From assembly GCA_903936705.1 (NCBI GenBank), contig CAIZWN010000079.1:1-64000 (forward strand): 64,000 nucleotides of DNA, given 5' to 3'. The notes beneath the pieces are model-generated. The model was not told where the DNA came from, made no database searches, and was given only the letters and a program-made list of their open reading frames with translations. How positions within the stretch are numbered: position 1 is the stretch's first letter; every line of letters begins with the position of its first letter. Position numbers and translations under genes: made by a program. This DNA is from an uncultured Myxococcales bacterium (GTDB lineage: Bacteria > Myxococcota_A > UBA9042 > DTJE01). Shown piece after piece: positions 45,104-53,586 of the stretch.

Positions 45104-45235
45104 TCAGCATCGCGATGGCCACCGCCGGGAACTTAGCTGCGGTCAGTACCGCGCGGCTATCGACTTTTTTCGTTGAATCCGACGGGCTGCGCTACCATCC
45201 CGTGGCCGGGAATCCCGGAAAACGGAGCCGTGCCT

Positions 45236-46510
45236 GTGCGCATCCGCATCGAAAAGCTGGTCCATCAGGGCATGGGTATCGGGAGAATCGATGGCCATGT
45301 CTGGCTGGTTCCACTGTCCGCCCCTGGAGACCTCGTGGAGGCCAGTCCAGTGCGCCAGCGCCCGGGACTGGTAGAAGCTAGACTTGACGCCATCCTCGAA
45401 CCTGGACCAGACCGGGTGGAGCCAGTCTGCCCGGTCTATGGGCGTTGCGGAGGCTGCCACCTGCAACACATCGCCTGCGATCGACAGCCGGCCCTCAAGG
45501 TCGATGTCCTGCGTGACGTGATGCGCAGAATCGCCAAGATCGACCTGCCACAGCCAATAATCGTAACCGGGAGACCGTGGTCCTACCGATGTCGTGTCGA
45601 ACTGCACGGAATCCCGAAAAATGGCGGCACAAGGATCGGGTTTTTCGCACGCCACTCTCGCGACATGGTCGAGATTGACCGTTGTCCCATTGCCGACGAT
45701 GCCTTGAATGCGGTTGTTCCGGCATTGCGAGAGGCTGCCTCGCGCATGCGGGCCACAAGCCCGTTTACCATTGAACCTGTGGCCGGCGAGGACGGCCAAC
45801 TGGGGATCGTCGCCCGAGGCGGAATTGGAGATCCGGTGTTCGCGGCCAGGATCCTTGCAGATATGCCTGGAATCCGCGGCGCAGCGGCAACAAATCCATC
45901 ACGAGGGCACCGTTGGGCTGTCGAGGGTAACCCCGAAGTTTCGTTCCCGACCGATGGCGGCAACGGAGGCCTTACGACGCTGGTCCTGGACCCCCGAGGC
46001 TTTACTCAGGCAAACCGGCGACTGAATCCGGCGCTGGCTGCAACAATCCGCGAATTTGCGCTGGCCGGCCCGGGGATCAAGGTACTGGAACTGTTCGCCG
46101 GGGCAGGCAACCTGACCATCCCGATGGCGCTGGCAGGCGCTGACGTCACGGCCGTGGAACTGAATCGTGAAGCACTGCTACGGGCCGGTGAGGAACTCAA
46201 GGCCCGCGGGCTGAATGCGATACTGAAGACGGCCCGAGTCGAGGAACTCTCGGCAGATCCTGATTTGGCAAGCCTTGTGCCAGACGTGGTTGTTGCCGAC
46301 CCTCCTCGCACCGGCCTGGGTCCTGTCGCGGCCCATGCGCTGGCCCGAATGCCGCTATCCCATGTCGTCATCTGTTCCTGCGAACCTTCTACTCTGGCTC
46401 GCGACTTGACTGTCTTGATGGATTCAGGCTTCAGGCTGGACCGAATTGCGCTGGTAGACATGTTCCCGCAGACGTTCCACATCGAAACGGTGGTCAGTCT
46501 GGTGCGATGA
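45236..46510 (+). CDS. RlmD/TrmA-family tRNA/rRNA (uracil-5-)-methyltransferase
   Basis: A 424-residue SAM-dependent methyltransferase that makes m5U in 23S rRNA or tRNA. It begins with a TRAM-like RNA-binding domain (IRIEKLVHQGMGIGRIDGHVWLV), then an iron-sulfur motif C-x5-C-x2-C (CPVYGRCGGCHLQH), the SAM fold (VLELFAGAGNLTIPMA, DVVVADPPRTG) and the catalytic Cys (ICSCEPSTLARDL). The [4Fe-4S] motif matches RlmD-type enzymes, which methylate U1939 of 23S rRNA; which site this one targets is not decided. GTG 45236 has GGAG eight bases upstream and is chosen over GTG 45230. Confidence 0.88.
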   Translation: MRIRIEKLVHQGMGIGRIDGHVWLVPLSAPGDLVEASPVRQRPGLVEARLDAILEPGPDRVEPVCPVYGRCGGCHLQHIACDRQPALKVDVLRDVMRRIAKIDLPQPIIVTGRPWSYRCRVELHGIPKNGGTRIGFFARHSRDMVEIDRCPIADDALNAVVPALREAASRMRATSPFTIEPVAGEDGQLGIVARGGIGDPVFAARILADMPGIRGAAATNPSRGHRWAVEGNPEVSFPTDGGNGGLTTLVLDPRGFTQANRRLNPALAATIREFALAGPGIKVLELFAGAGNLTIPMALAGADVTAVELNREALLRAGEELKARGLNAILKTARVEELSADPDLASLVPDVVVADPPRTGLGPVAAHALARMPLSHVVICSCEPSTLARDLTVLMDSGFRLDRIALVDMFPQTFHIETVVSLVR

Positions 46511-46535
46511 TTGGCCATTAGACAGGAAAGAAGGA

Positions 46536-46979
46536 TCACGCTTCCGGAACATCGTCCCTGAAAACCACCGTACTGACGACCAAGCCATCCTCTGAATAGA
46601 CGGTGCACTCCCCTTCGCGCTCGCCGCTGACCCAGGTGGTAACCGATTCAACCTGCCCGCCAGGAAAATACTCCTGACAAACTCCGTCAAGAAACCCACC
46701 CTTGTAGTTCAACTCGGCCTGGATAGCGCCATTTTCGTAATAGAGCCGGGTAGGCCCGTCAAGTTCTCCATTCCTCCACGTCTCGACCGCATAGCACTTG
46801 CCACCGCCGTGGAACATCCGGCCGATCCCTTCCTTGACTCCCTGAACGTACGTCGCCTCGCAACAAGGAGCCCCGTCGGAACGACGGTCGCCGAAAACCC
46901 CGGAAAGCTTTTCGGCCACAGCTTGTTCGTGGGAACCAACTGGATTGAACAGGGTGTCCTTGTCGAAACCTGGTTCCAT
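46536..46979 (-). CDS. MORN repeat protein (YwqK-like)
   Basis: A 147-residue protein with MORN-2-type repeats (GKCYAVETWRNGELDGPTRLYYENGAIQAELNYKGG, GVCQEYFPGGQVESVTTWVSGE). In some bacteria such proteins are annotated as antitoxins of the YwqK type; there is no toxin neighbour here, so only the repeat is certain. ATG 46979 has GAGG seven bases upstream. Convergent with the RlmD-like gene; the QueD-like gene is divergent. Confidence 0.8.
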   Translation of the reverse strand: MEPGFDKDTLFNPVGSHEQAVAEKLSGVFGDRRSDGAPCCEATYVQGVKEGIGRMFHGGGKCYAVETWRNGELDGPTRLYYENGAIQAELNYKGGFLDGVCQEYFPGGQVESVTTWVSGEREGECTVYSEDGLVVSTVVFRDDVPEA

Positions 46980-47103
46980 TCCTGCCTCAAAAAACTGACC
47001 CCCTATTCAATCATCAACAATGCCCGGAAGCAAATGTGGCGTGCCACTACGTTGACTTTTCGTGCCCCGTGTGGATGATTCCCCGTCCGACTCGGGGTGC
47101 CCG

Positions 47104-47955
47104 GTGAAGGCCGAGATCGTCAAGGAGTTCACTTTCGAGGCAGCACATCATCTGCCCGAGGTAGAACCATCCCACAAGTGTGCGCGCGTCCACGGCCACC
47201 TGTTTCGTGTCGAGGTGGCTGTCGAGGGCGAGGTGGACCCGGTCATGGGATGGGTCATGGATTTCGGCGAACTTGCCATCGCGGCGCAGCAGGTGATCGC
47301 GGAACTGGACCACCGCGTCCTGAACGCACTGCCTGGGCTTGCCAACCCCACGTCCGAGAACCTGGCTCACCACCTGTTCGATCGCCTTTCCGCGCGTGTA
47401 ACTGGCGTCAGTTCGGTGACCGTACACGAAAGTCCGACATCGCGTTGCACGTGGCGCCCCGCCCGGACGGATGCGCCTGCCATCACCGAAATCGTAGTGA
47501 ACATAGGCGGTCTACTTTTCTCTGCCGCGCACCTGCTGGTTCTGCCGCCGGCCACCCGCGAACCAATCCATGGCCACGACTACCGCATGACAGCCCTGGC
47601 GACGATGGCTCCGGGTTGCGAAGGCGACATGGAAGGGACCCTGCGAACATGTGCCGAGTCCATAGCTGCCGAACTGGACCACAAGGTGATTCTTGCAGGA
47701 CGACCTGCCGTAGGGCGACTTGAACTTTTTGAAAACTCCTGTGTTCTGACGGTTGGCGCCGAGACAGTAACTTTACCACTGGCAGACTGCGCCATTCTAG
47801 ACATGGGCAACACGACCACTGAGGCCCTCGCTGCCTGGCTGGCGGTCCGGATTGCGGCCTGCCCCGAGATCAGGGCGCTGCACGCAACCAGGGTCGAGGT
47901 ATCACTGCTGGAATCGCTTGACGCGTCTGCCCGAGCCGTGGCTCCAGTGGTTTGA
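47104..47955 (+). CDS. Two-domain 6-carboxytetrahydropterin synthase (QueD/PTPS) protein
   Basis: A 283-residue fusion of two PTPS folds. The first (residues 1-125) is a complete QueD-like domain: FTFEAAHHL with zinc His, a catalytic Cys in SHKCARVHGHLF, and the ELDHRVLN helix. The second (~130-280) keeps zinc-site His residues (LFSAAHLLVL, HGHDYRMTA) but lacks the Cys and looks degenerate. QueD normally makes a queuosine precursor from dihydroneopterin triphosphate as a homohexamer; the tandem copy would place two domains per chain. GTG 47104 gives the family start; a longer frame starts at 47062. It is followed by rlmN 18 bases on, so the pair is probably cotranscribed. Confidence 0.8.
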   Translation: MKAEIVKEFTFEAAHHLPEVEPSHKCARVHGHLFRVEVAVEGEVDPVMGWVMDFGELAIAAQQVIAELDHRVLNALPGLANPTSENLAHHLFDRLSARVTGVSSVTVHESPTSRCTWRPARTDAPAITEIVVNIGGLLFSAAHLLVLPPATREPIHGHDYRMTALATMAPGCEGDMEGTLRTCAESIAAELDHKVILAGRPAVGRLELFENSCVLTVGAETVTLPLADCAILDMGNTTTEALAAWLAVRIAACPEIRALHATRVEVSLLESLDASARAVAPVV

Positions 47956-47973
47956 CGCACCCCCGGAGACATC

Positions 47974-49071
47974 ATGGCTTCCGAGATTTCCACCCCAGGT
48001 GATACTCGGCTTCCCGACTTGGCCGACCGGCTTCCGGACGAGATAGAGGCACTGCTGAAACCACTCGGGCTGCAGCCGTACCGCAGCCTCCAGGTCTTCC
48101 AGTGGATTCACCAGAAGTCTGCGGACTCTTTCGACCAGATGACCAACCTGCCGCAGAACCTGCGAGCATGGCTTGCCTCGAACGCAAGCCTTTCGCGGCT
48201 GGAGACGACCGACGTCCTGGTTTCAGTCGATGGCTCGCGCAAGTTGCTGTTCGACGCGGGGGAAGGACGACGGTACTCCGCCGTTCTGATGCCAACTGAC
48301 GAACGCGTGACCCTGTGTATCAGCAGCCAGGCAGGCTGCCGAATGGCCTGCCGGTTTTGCATGACTGGCTCCATGGGATTCTTCAGAAACCTGACGGCCG
48401 CCGAGATTGTCGGACAGGTCCATGCGGCATCCCGCCTGCTGCCGGCAGGGTCGCGAGTGTCGAATGTCGTATTCATGGGCATGGGCGAACCCCTGGACAA
48501 TCTTGATGCGGTCATGCGTGCTGCCAGGATCATCACGCACCGAGAGGGTCTGCGCGTAGCGCCGCGCAGGACCACAATATCCACGGTAGGCCTGCTGGAA
48601 CGGCTATCCGAGGTAGTTTCTTCTGGTATGGGGTTAAGCATCGCGCTTTCTGTGTGCGCGACCAAGGATGACATCCGGGCCGAGTTGGTCCCCGCCTCAA
48701 GGCGACACGGCAACATCGCAGCCCTTGTCGATCGCCTTGCCGAGCTTACCCTGCCACATGGCCACGTCTACACCATCGAATACACGCTGATAAAAGGGGT
48801 TGGAGACTCGATCGAGGACGCGATGCGGCTGTCACGGATGCTGGCGCGCTTCCCCCACAAGGTGAACCTGATACCGTTCAATCCGTGGCCGGGAACGCCC
48901 TATTGCAGGCCATCGGACGCGGTCATCCAGGCATTCCGGCAAGTCCTCGAGGACAAACACCACCGAGTCACGGTAAGGATCAGCCGGGGGCAGGACATCG
49001 GAGCAGCTTGCGGCCAACTGGATTTTGCGCGTGACCAACCGAACAGTGGCACACACGATATTTCGATCTGA
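47974..49071 (+). CDS. rlmN: 23S rRNA (adenine2503-C2)/tRNA methyltransferase RlmN
   Basis: A 365-residue radical SAM methyltransferase that makes m2A2503 in 23S rRNA and m2A37 in tRNA. The SAM cluster motif is CRMACRFC, followed by TGSMGFFRNL. VVFMGMGEPLDN is the SAM-binding GEPL-type motif; VRISRGQDIGAACGQL holds the catalytic Cys that is transiently methylated. The stretch usually reading S-x-H-A-x-N-D-E is SVCATKDD here, so the conserved His is replaced by Cys. ATG 47974 follows GGAG. Adjacent to the QueD-like gene. Confidence 0.93.
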   Translation: MASEISTPGDTRLPDLADRLPDEIEALLKPLGLQPYRSLQVFQWIHQKSADSFDQMTNLPQNLRAWLASNASLSRLETTDVLVSVDGSRKLLFDAGEGRRYSAVLMPTDERVTLCISSQAGCRMACRFCMTGSMGFFRNLTAAEIVGQVHAASRLLPAGSRVSNVVFMGMGEPLDNLDAVMRAARIITHREGLRVAPRRTTISTVGLLERLSEVVSSGMGLSIALSVCATKDDIRAELVPASRRHGNIAALVDRLAELTLPHGHVYTIEYTLIKGVGDSIEDAMRLSRMLARFPHKVNLIPFNPWPGTPYCRPSDAVIQAFRQVLEDKHHRVTVRISRGQDIGAACGQLDFARDQPNSGTHDISI

Positions 49072-49142
49072 CCATCTTTGGTGGAGCAAATAGGAAAGCT
49101 TGCATCTCGCGCCCCAAGGCTAATGCGACAGCATTCCTCAGG

Positions 49143-50150
49143 CTACGAACGAAGCACCCTCTTGACGAAGAACGGGCCCCGGTAGATGAAACCGGTGTAT
49201 GCCTCGACAAGGTCCGCACCGGCCTCGCGAAAGGCATCGATGTCCTCGGCTGTCGATATGCCACCGCAACCGATTATGGGAACCAACGGACCGAGGGCGG
49301 CACGCAGGTTCCTCACTACGGCCAGAGATCGATCGCGCAATGGCACGCCGCTCAAGCCTCCCGGCGGAAGGCTGCCAGCATCGCCCGACGCAAGGCCCTC
49401 GCGAGACTTCGTGGTATTGGTGGCCACGAATCCCTTGATGCCCCCTCGAAGGGCCTCTGCTGCCAGTTCCAGCAGTTCGGCAGCGGGCCGGTCGGGAGAG
49501 ACCTTTACCAGCATTGGCCGCGAGGGGCCGTGCATTCCGCGCAGGCCTTCCAGCAATGCCCGCAGTGACGCAGGTTCCTCGAACGTACGACCATCCTCGG
49601 TATTCGGGCAGGAAAGGTTCAGCACCAGGGCATCGCAGACAGGAAGCATCGCCTGGGCAGCGCGACGGATGTCCTCAATGGCGGCGTCACCGATCAGTGT
49701 CGGGTCCGCGGTCTTGGCAATGTTCCCCAGGATCGGAAAGGGCGGTCGACCCCTGGCAAGCCGCGCCACGACTGCCGCCACCCCTTGTGAAGGCAATCCC
49801 ATGCGGTTTATCAGTGCCTGGTCGGCCACAAGCCGCCGCATGCGTGGCGGTTGATTCCCCCCCCAGGCGCTCGCCGTTACCGACCCGACTTCAGCGAACC
49901 CGAAGCCCAGGCCCCACAAGGCGCGTAGAACCTGCGCGTCCTTGTCGAAACCGGCCGCCATGCCCACGCACGATGGAAAATGCATACCCAGCAGGTCAAC
50001 CGGAGCGGCATTTCGCGGTTCGAAAACACGGCGCATCGCAGATGCAACGCCGGGAACGAAGGATGCCAGCCGCAGCATCCGCATCACACGATGATGCGCG
50101 GTCTCGGCATCCTGACGAAAAAGTATCGGGCGGAGGATTTTTTCGTACAT
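49143..50150 (-). CDS. pyrD: Dihydroorotate dehydrogenase (quinone, class 2)
   Basis: A 335-residue FMN enzyme of pyrimidine synthesis, oxidising dihydroorotate to orotate with quinone, at the membrane. Class 2 features: an N-terminal membrane-associating helix (ILRPILFRQDAETAHHRVMRMLRLAS), AAGFDKDAQVLRALWGLGFGFAEVGSVT, the catalytic Ser region (LNLSCPNTEDGR), VKVSPDRP, VATNTT and GGISTAEDIDAFREAGADLVEAYTGF. Complete length. It begins 10 bases after the TPR lipoprotein gene, so they are cotranscribed. Confidence 0.94.
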   Translation of the reverse strand: MYEKILRPILFRQDAETAHHRVMRMLRLASFVPGVASAMRRVFEPRNAAPVDLLGMHFPSCVGMAAGFDKDAQVLRALWGLGFGFAEVGSVTASAWGGNQPPRMRRLVADQALINRMGLPSQGVAAVVARLARGRPPFPILGNIAKTADPTLIGDAAIEDIRRAAQAMLPVCDALVLNLSCPNTEDGRTFEEPASLRALLEGLRGMHGPSRPMLVKVSPDRPAAELLELAAEALRGGIKGFVATNTTKSREGLASGDAGSLPPGGLSGVPLRDRSLAVVRNLRAALGPLVPIIGCGGISTAEDIDAFREAGADLVEAYTGFIYRGPFFVKRVLRS

Positions 50151-50160
50151 GCGATATCCA

Positions 50161-50910
50161 TCACTGGACGTTGTAGACCTTCTTCAGCCCCTGCTCGTCC
50201 GTCATCCCAAGCTCCAGCGCCCGCTTCAGATGGCCACGCCCCTTGTCCAGGTCCGACCCCGAAAACAGGAACGCCAAGGCGTAGTGAACCTCGGCGTAGT
50301 CCGGCTTGATCTCAAGTGCCTTTCGATAGGCCGCAACCGCACCGTCAATATCGAAGCCCCGCGACAACGCCACATAGGCAAGCCCCCGGTGAGCGGCGGC
50401 AAGCTTAGGCTGGGCCTTCAGAAGGTCCTCATAGGTCTCGCGAGCCTTGTCGATATCGCGCTGGCCCTTGTCTATCGCAAACGTCAGTCGGAACGCCTGC
50501 TGGAAACGCTTCCGGGCCTCGTCGCCCTCCACTTCCTTTGACACCTTGTCCAACTCGGCGCGACTGCCAAGTCCCGCCAGACGCAAAGGGGGAGAACCGT
50601 CATCCGCCTGGGAGGGATCGCCAACGACCATCCCGTGCCCAGGCAATGCGCCAACGTCGCCCATGCCGGCCATACCTGGCCTGGCCGCCTTGTGTACGTC
50701 ATCGTCCGGTACGCCTGCGGATGCCCCCATTGCACCAGCATGAACACCATCCTGCGGCGCACCAGTACCCTTGGCAACCGCGGCCATCGGCAGTCCGGCG
50801 GCGGGAGCCTCGACCTTCTTAAGGGGCGCCACCTGGGTTTCCTGCGTCTTGCCGCAGCCCGCCAGCATCATCGCCGTTCCAAGCACCACTCCAAATACCA
50901 TGCGTCGCAT
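50161..50910 (-). CDS. TPR-containing lipoprotein
   Basis: A 249-residue lipoprotein (MVFGVVLGTAMMLAGC; lipobox LAGC). The central 90 residues are Gly/Ala/Met-rich and low-complexity. The C-terminal ~110 residues are TPR units (AKARETYEDLLKAQPKLAAAHRGLAYVA-like, DGAVAAYRKALEIKPDYAEVHYALAFL). ATG 50910 is chosen to start the signal peptide. It is upstream of pyrD in the same orientation and divergent from the cytidine deaminase. Confidence 0.8.
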   Translation of the reverse strand: MRRMVFGVVLGTAMMLAGCGKTQETQVAPLKKVEAPAAGLPMAAVAKGTGAPQDGVHAGAMGASAGVPDDDVHKAARPGMAGMGDVGALPGHGMVVGDPSQADDGSPPLRLAGLGSRAELDKVSKEVEGDEARKRFQQAFRLTFAIDKGQRDIDKARETYEDLLKAQPKLAAAHRGLAYVALSRGFDIDGAVAAYRKALEIKPDYAEVHYALAFLFSGSDLDKGRGHLKRALELGMTDEQGLKKVYNVQ

Positions 50911-50983
50911 CCAGCGCTCCAGTTCAGACGGCGGAATAATGGTCCGAACCTCACGCAATTTCAAGCGACTGTTGGATTCAGGT

Positions 50984-50989
50984 TACAAT
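50984..50989 (+). promoter_or_regulatory. Candidate -10 element (TACAAT) of the cytidine deaminase gene
   Basis: TACAAT lies 27 bases before ATG 51017, inside GGTTACAATCC. The only -35 at a suitable distance is TTCAAG (50960-50965, spacer 18), which is weak. Confidence 0.4.
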
Positions 50990-51016
50990 CCCGGCGGGAA
51001 AGCCGGAGAACACGGC

Positions 51017-51436
51017 ATGACAGAGGAAGCTCTCGATCTGCTGGTGGAGGCCGCTCGGAGGGCGATGGCAAATGCCTACGCTCCCTATTCCGGATTCAGC
51101 GTGGGCGCGGCTGTCATGGCTGACTCGGGAGCCGTGTACGAAGGATGCAACGTCGAGAACGCATCTTATCCAGTCTCCATGTGCGCGGAACGAGGCGCTA
51201 TCGCTGCAGCGGTTTCGGCGGGCGAACGGGCATTCACGGCCATTGCCATCGTAGCTTCCGGCGGCGCGCCATGTCCCCCCTGCGGCATGTGTCGGCAGGC
51301 GCTGTACGAATTCGGTCCTGACCTCGACGTAATCCTGGATTCGCCAGAAGGCTCACGCATGGTCTATCGGCTTGCCGACCTGTTGCCCCATGCCTTTGGC
51401 CCAGCCTCCCTCACATCCCGGAACGGAGCTGCCTGA
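51017..51436 (+). CDS. cdd: Cytidine deaminase
   Basis: A 139-residue zinc enzyme that converts cytidine/deoxycytidine to uridine in pyrimidine salvage. Motifs: AYAPYSGFSVGAAV, GCNVENASYPVSMCAERGAI (the C-A-E zinc/catalytic motif) and PCPPCGMCRQALYEF with the second zinc Cys pair. Ends one base before overlapping the amidohydrolase start (TGATG). ATG 51017 with GGAG upstream; the frame before it is not coding. Confidence 0.95.
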   Translation: MTEEALDLLVEAARRAMANAYAPYSGFSVGAAVMADSGAVYEGCNVENASYPVSMCAERGAIAAAVSAGERAFTAIAIVASGGAPCPPCGMCRQALYEFGPDLDVILDSPEGSRMVYRLADLLPHAFGPASLTSRNGAA

Positions 51437-52827
51437 TGATCGATGACCCTGGTGCCAGAAATAAAATATCAAGCTTCCTGCCATCATCAACGTCCCCCAG
51501 GCGACCAGTTTTTGTCAAAGGGGGGACGGTTCTTACCATGGATCCCCACAACACCATTCTGCCGGCTGACGTCCTTCTGGTTGACGGACGAATTCTTGCA
51601 CTGGCCCCCTATATGACCGCCCCGGCCGATGCCGACATCATCGACGCCGAAGGTTGCTGGGTGCTGCCCGGCTTTGTTCAAACACACGTCCATCTATGCC
51701 AGACACTGTGGCGCAACCTTGCGGACGGCCTCCCACTCATGGATTGGCTGCGCCGCTGGACATGGCCGATGGAGGCCGCTCATGACGAGGCCACAATCCG
51801 CGCGTCAACCCGCTTGGGTGCCGCCGAGTTGCTGCTGTCAGGCACGACAACTGTCAACGACATGGGAACTGTGCGGCACACCGAAGTGGTCATCCGCAAC
51901 GCGCTCGAAATAGGGCTTCGCGGAGTATTCAGCAAGGTACTGATGGATCTGCATGACGGACCGGCCGCGCTGCGGGAGAACCCGGACGAAGCGCTGACGC
52001 AGGCACTGACCCTGGCGGAACGTTGTCGCACATCAGACGCCAGGCTGAGGTTTGCGCTGGCCCCACGCTTTGCCCTGTCGTCGTCGATGCACATGCTGGA
52101 ACGAATCGCCCTGGCGGCACGTTCTACGGGGCTGTTGGTACATACCCACTGCGCCGAGACCGCCGAAGAAGTCCGCCTTACGACCGATCGTTTCGGCTGC
52201 GGTCCAATCGACCTGTTCGAGCAGATGGGACTTCTTGGGCCCAACCTGCTGCTGGCGCATTGCGTTCACATCACGCCCCGAGAAATCGAACGCCTTGCCG
52301 AAGCCTCTGTCTCGGTACTCCACTGCCCTACCTCAAACCTGAAGCTGGGCTCGGGGATTGCTCCGGTGCCTGCGATGCTGGCGGCAGGCGTCCGCGTGTC
52401 ACTGGGTGCCGATGGTGCACCTTGCAACAACAACCTCGACGCATTCCAGGAAATGCGCACTGCAGCCCTTGTGCAGAAAGCTTTGCTCGGTCCCACAGCG
52501 ATGCCGGCACGGACGGTCCTGCGCATGGCCACAATCGCTGGTGCCACTGCACTTGGTCTGGACGGGGAGATCGGTTCTGTCGAGAAGGGAAAACGTGGCG
52601 ATCTGCTGGTTCTTGATCGACGCCGCGTTCACTGCGTACCTGCCGACGACCCCGCAAACGCCATCGTGCACTCCATGGGCCGTGACAACGTACGGCACGT
52701 CCTGGCAGATGGCCGGGTCGTCGTCCGCGATGGGCATCTGATGACGGCTGACGTCAGTGAAATCGTCCGCGAAGCCGAGGATGCCGCTGAACGGCTGAAG
52801 CGCAACGCGAAACTTCCAAAAGACTAA
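51436..52827 (+). CDS. Amidohydrolase, SsnA/MtaD/TrzA-like nucleoside or purine deaminase
   Basis: A 463-residue metal-dependent hydrolase. Landmarks: PGFVQTHVHLCQTLWRNLADGLPLMDWL (metal His pair and the family signature), HTHCAET, LLAHCVHIT, HCPTSNLKLGSG and SLGADGAPCNNNLD with the metal Asp. These match the deaminase group that includes S-adenosylhomocysteine/5'-methylthioadenosine deaminase and guanine or 5'-deoxyadenosine deaminase; the substrate cannot be fixed. Its ATG overlaps the cytidine deaminase stop by one base, which favours a nucleoside-salvage role. Confidence 0.85.
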   Translation: MIDDPGARNKISSFLPSSTSPRRPVFVKGGTVLTMDPHNTILPADVLLVDGRILALAPYMTAPADADIIDAEGCWVLPGFVQTHVHLCQTLWRNLADGLPLMDWLRRWTWPMEAAHDEATIRASTRLGAAELLLSGTTTVNDMGTVRHTEVVIRNALEIGLRGVFSKVLMDLHDGPAALRENPDEALTQALTLAERCRTSDARLRFALAPRFALSSSMHMLERIALAARSTGLLVHTHCAETAEEVRLTTDRFGCGPIDLFEQMGLLGPNLLLAHCVHITPREIERLAEASVSVLHCPTSNLKLGSGIAPVPAMLAAGVRVSLGADGAPCNNNLDAFQEMRTAALVQKALLGPTAMPARTVLRMATIAGATALGLDGEIGSVEKGKRGDLLVLDRRRVHCVPADDPANAIVHSMGRDNVRHVLADGRVVVRDGHLMTADVSEIVREAEDAAERLKRNAKLPKD

Positions 52828-52849
52828 TCTGTGGACTTGAACGGCGGAC

Positions 52850-53401
52850 CTACAAACGCCCGTACTGCTGCAGCGCAGCCACCGTCTGCTTGCCGATACC
52901 CTGCAGCGAAGCCATTTCGCTGAAGGAATCGAAGCGACCTCGGTCAAGACGACCCTTCATCAACTTTCTGGCGGTCGCCTCGCCGATGCCCGGGATCGCG
53001 ATCAGGTCCTGCATCCCGCAATCGTTCAACGGAATGGGAATTCCCAGGGTCACCATGCGTTCGCCTGCCATCCACGTTATCGAAACGCCGCCGTCCTCTT
53101 CCAGGCTTACAGACTGTCCCGACAGGATGCTCGCACCCGCGTCAATCCCAACCGGAGCCTTGCGCCGCGCAGCCCTGAACAAATCGCCCATGCGGGATCC
53201 TTCCTGCATCCTGTAGACCGCGGCACCCGCATCAGGAAGCTGCAACTGGACATACACAGCCTGTGCGGATCCCACACCTGATCCTACCGACGCCGAACTG
53301 GAACCGGAGATCAAAAACAGGCCACCCGATACAACAACCGCCGCCAGGACCATGCTCCACAACAATCGTGACAATTCACTGGAGTCAGGCTTGCCTTCCA
53401 T
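52850..53401 (-). CDS. ComEA-like helix-hairpin-helix protein
   Basis: A 183-residue protein with an N-terminal membrane anchor (LLWSMVLAAVVVSGGLFLISGSS), a soluble SLBB/SLBB-like region (VYVQLQLPDAGAAVYRM, SVSLEEDGGVSITW) and two HhH motifs (LIAIPGIGEATARKLMKG, MASLQGIGKQTVAALQQYG). This matches ComEA, the membrane DNA receptor of natural transformation, though the usual LNxNxA stretch is PLNDC. ATG 53401 with GGAGGG upstream. Operon partner: the short gene ending at 53404. Confidence 0.83.
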   Translation of the reverse strand: MEGKPDSSELSRLLWSMVLAAVVVSGGLFLISGSSSASVGSGVGSAQAVYVQLQLPDAGAAVYRMQEGSRMGDLFRAARRKAPVGIDAGASILSGQSVSLEEDGGVSITWMAGERMVTLGIPIPLNDCGMQDLIAIPGIGEATARKLMKGRLDRGRFDSFSEMASLQGIGKQTVAALQQYGRL

Positions 53402-53403
53402 GA

Positions 53404-53586
53404 TCACCGTCCCTCCTTGCGCGCTCCGACGACAGCCGCCACTCGACGTCTCACGACGTACTGCGACTGACTGCCACCCATCCGATCCGATGCCAGAACC
53501 AGGTGCACGCGCAGCACCGATTCCGCCACATCAACCAGACTTGGCTGCCTTGGATTCTCGAAATCTGCCGAACCTATCGAGACCAT
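53404..53586 (-). CDS. Small protein of unknown function upstream of the ComEA-like gene
   Basis: A 60-residue ORF. Evidence that it is real is a GGGAGG SD six bases before ATG 53586, a stop (TGA) two bases before ATG 53401 of the ComEA-like gene, and a plausible amphipathic sequence with a Ser/Gln-rich Arg patch (ASDRMGGSQSQYVVRRRVAAVVG). No family is recognised. Possible translational coupling with the ComEA-like protein. It could also be a leader with no function. Confidence 0.5.
   Translation of the reverse strand: MVSIGSADFENPRQPSLVDVAESVLRVHLVLASDRMGGSQSQYVVRRRVAAVVGARKEGR

Noticed and set aside
45080-45235. Promoter of the RlmD-like gene with TTGAAT/TACCAT
   Set aside because: The spacer would be 14 bases, too short for a credible sigma-70 promoter.
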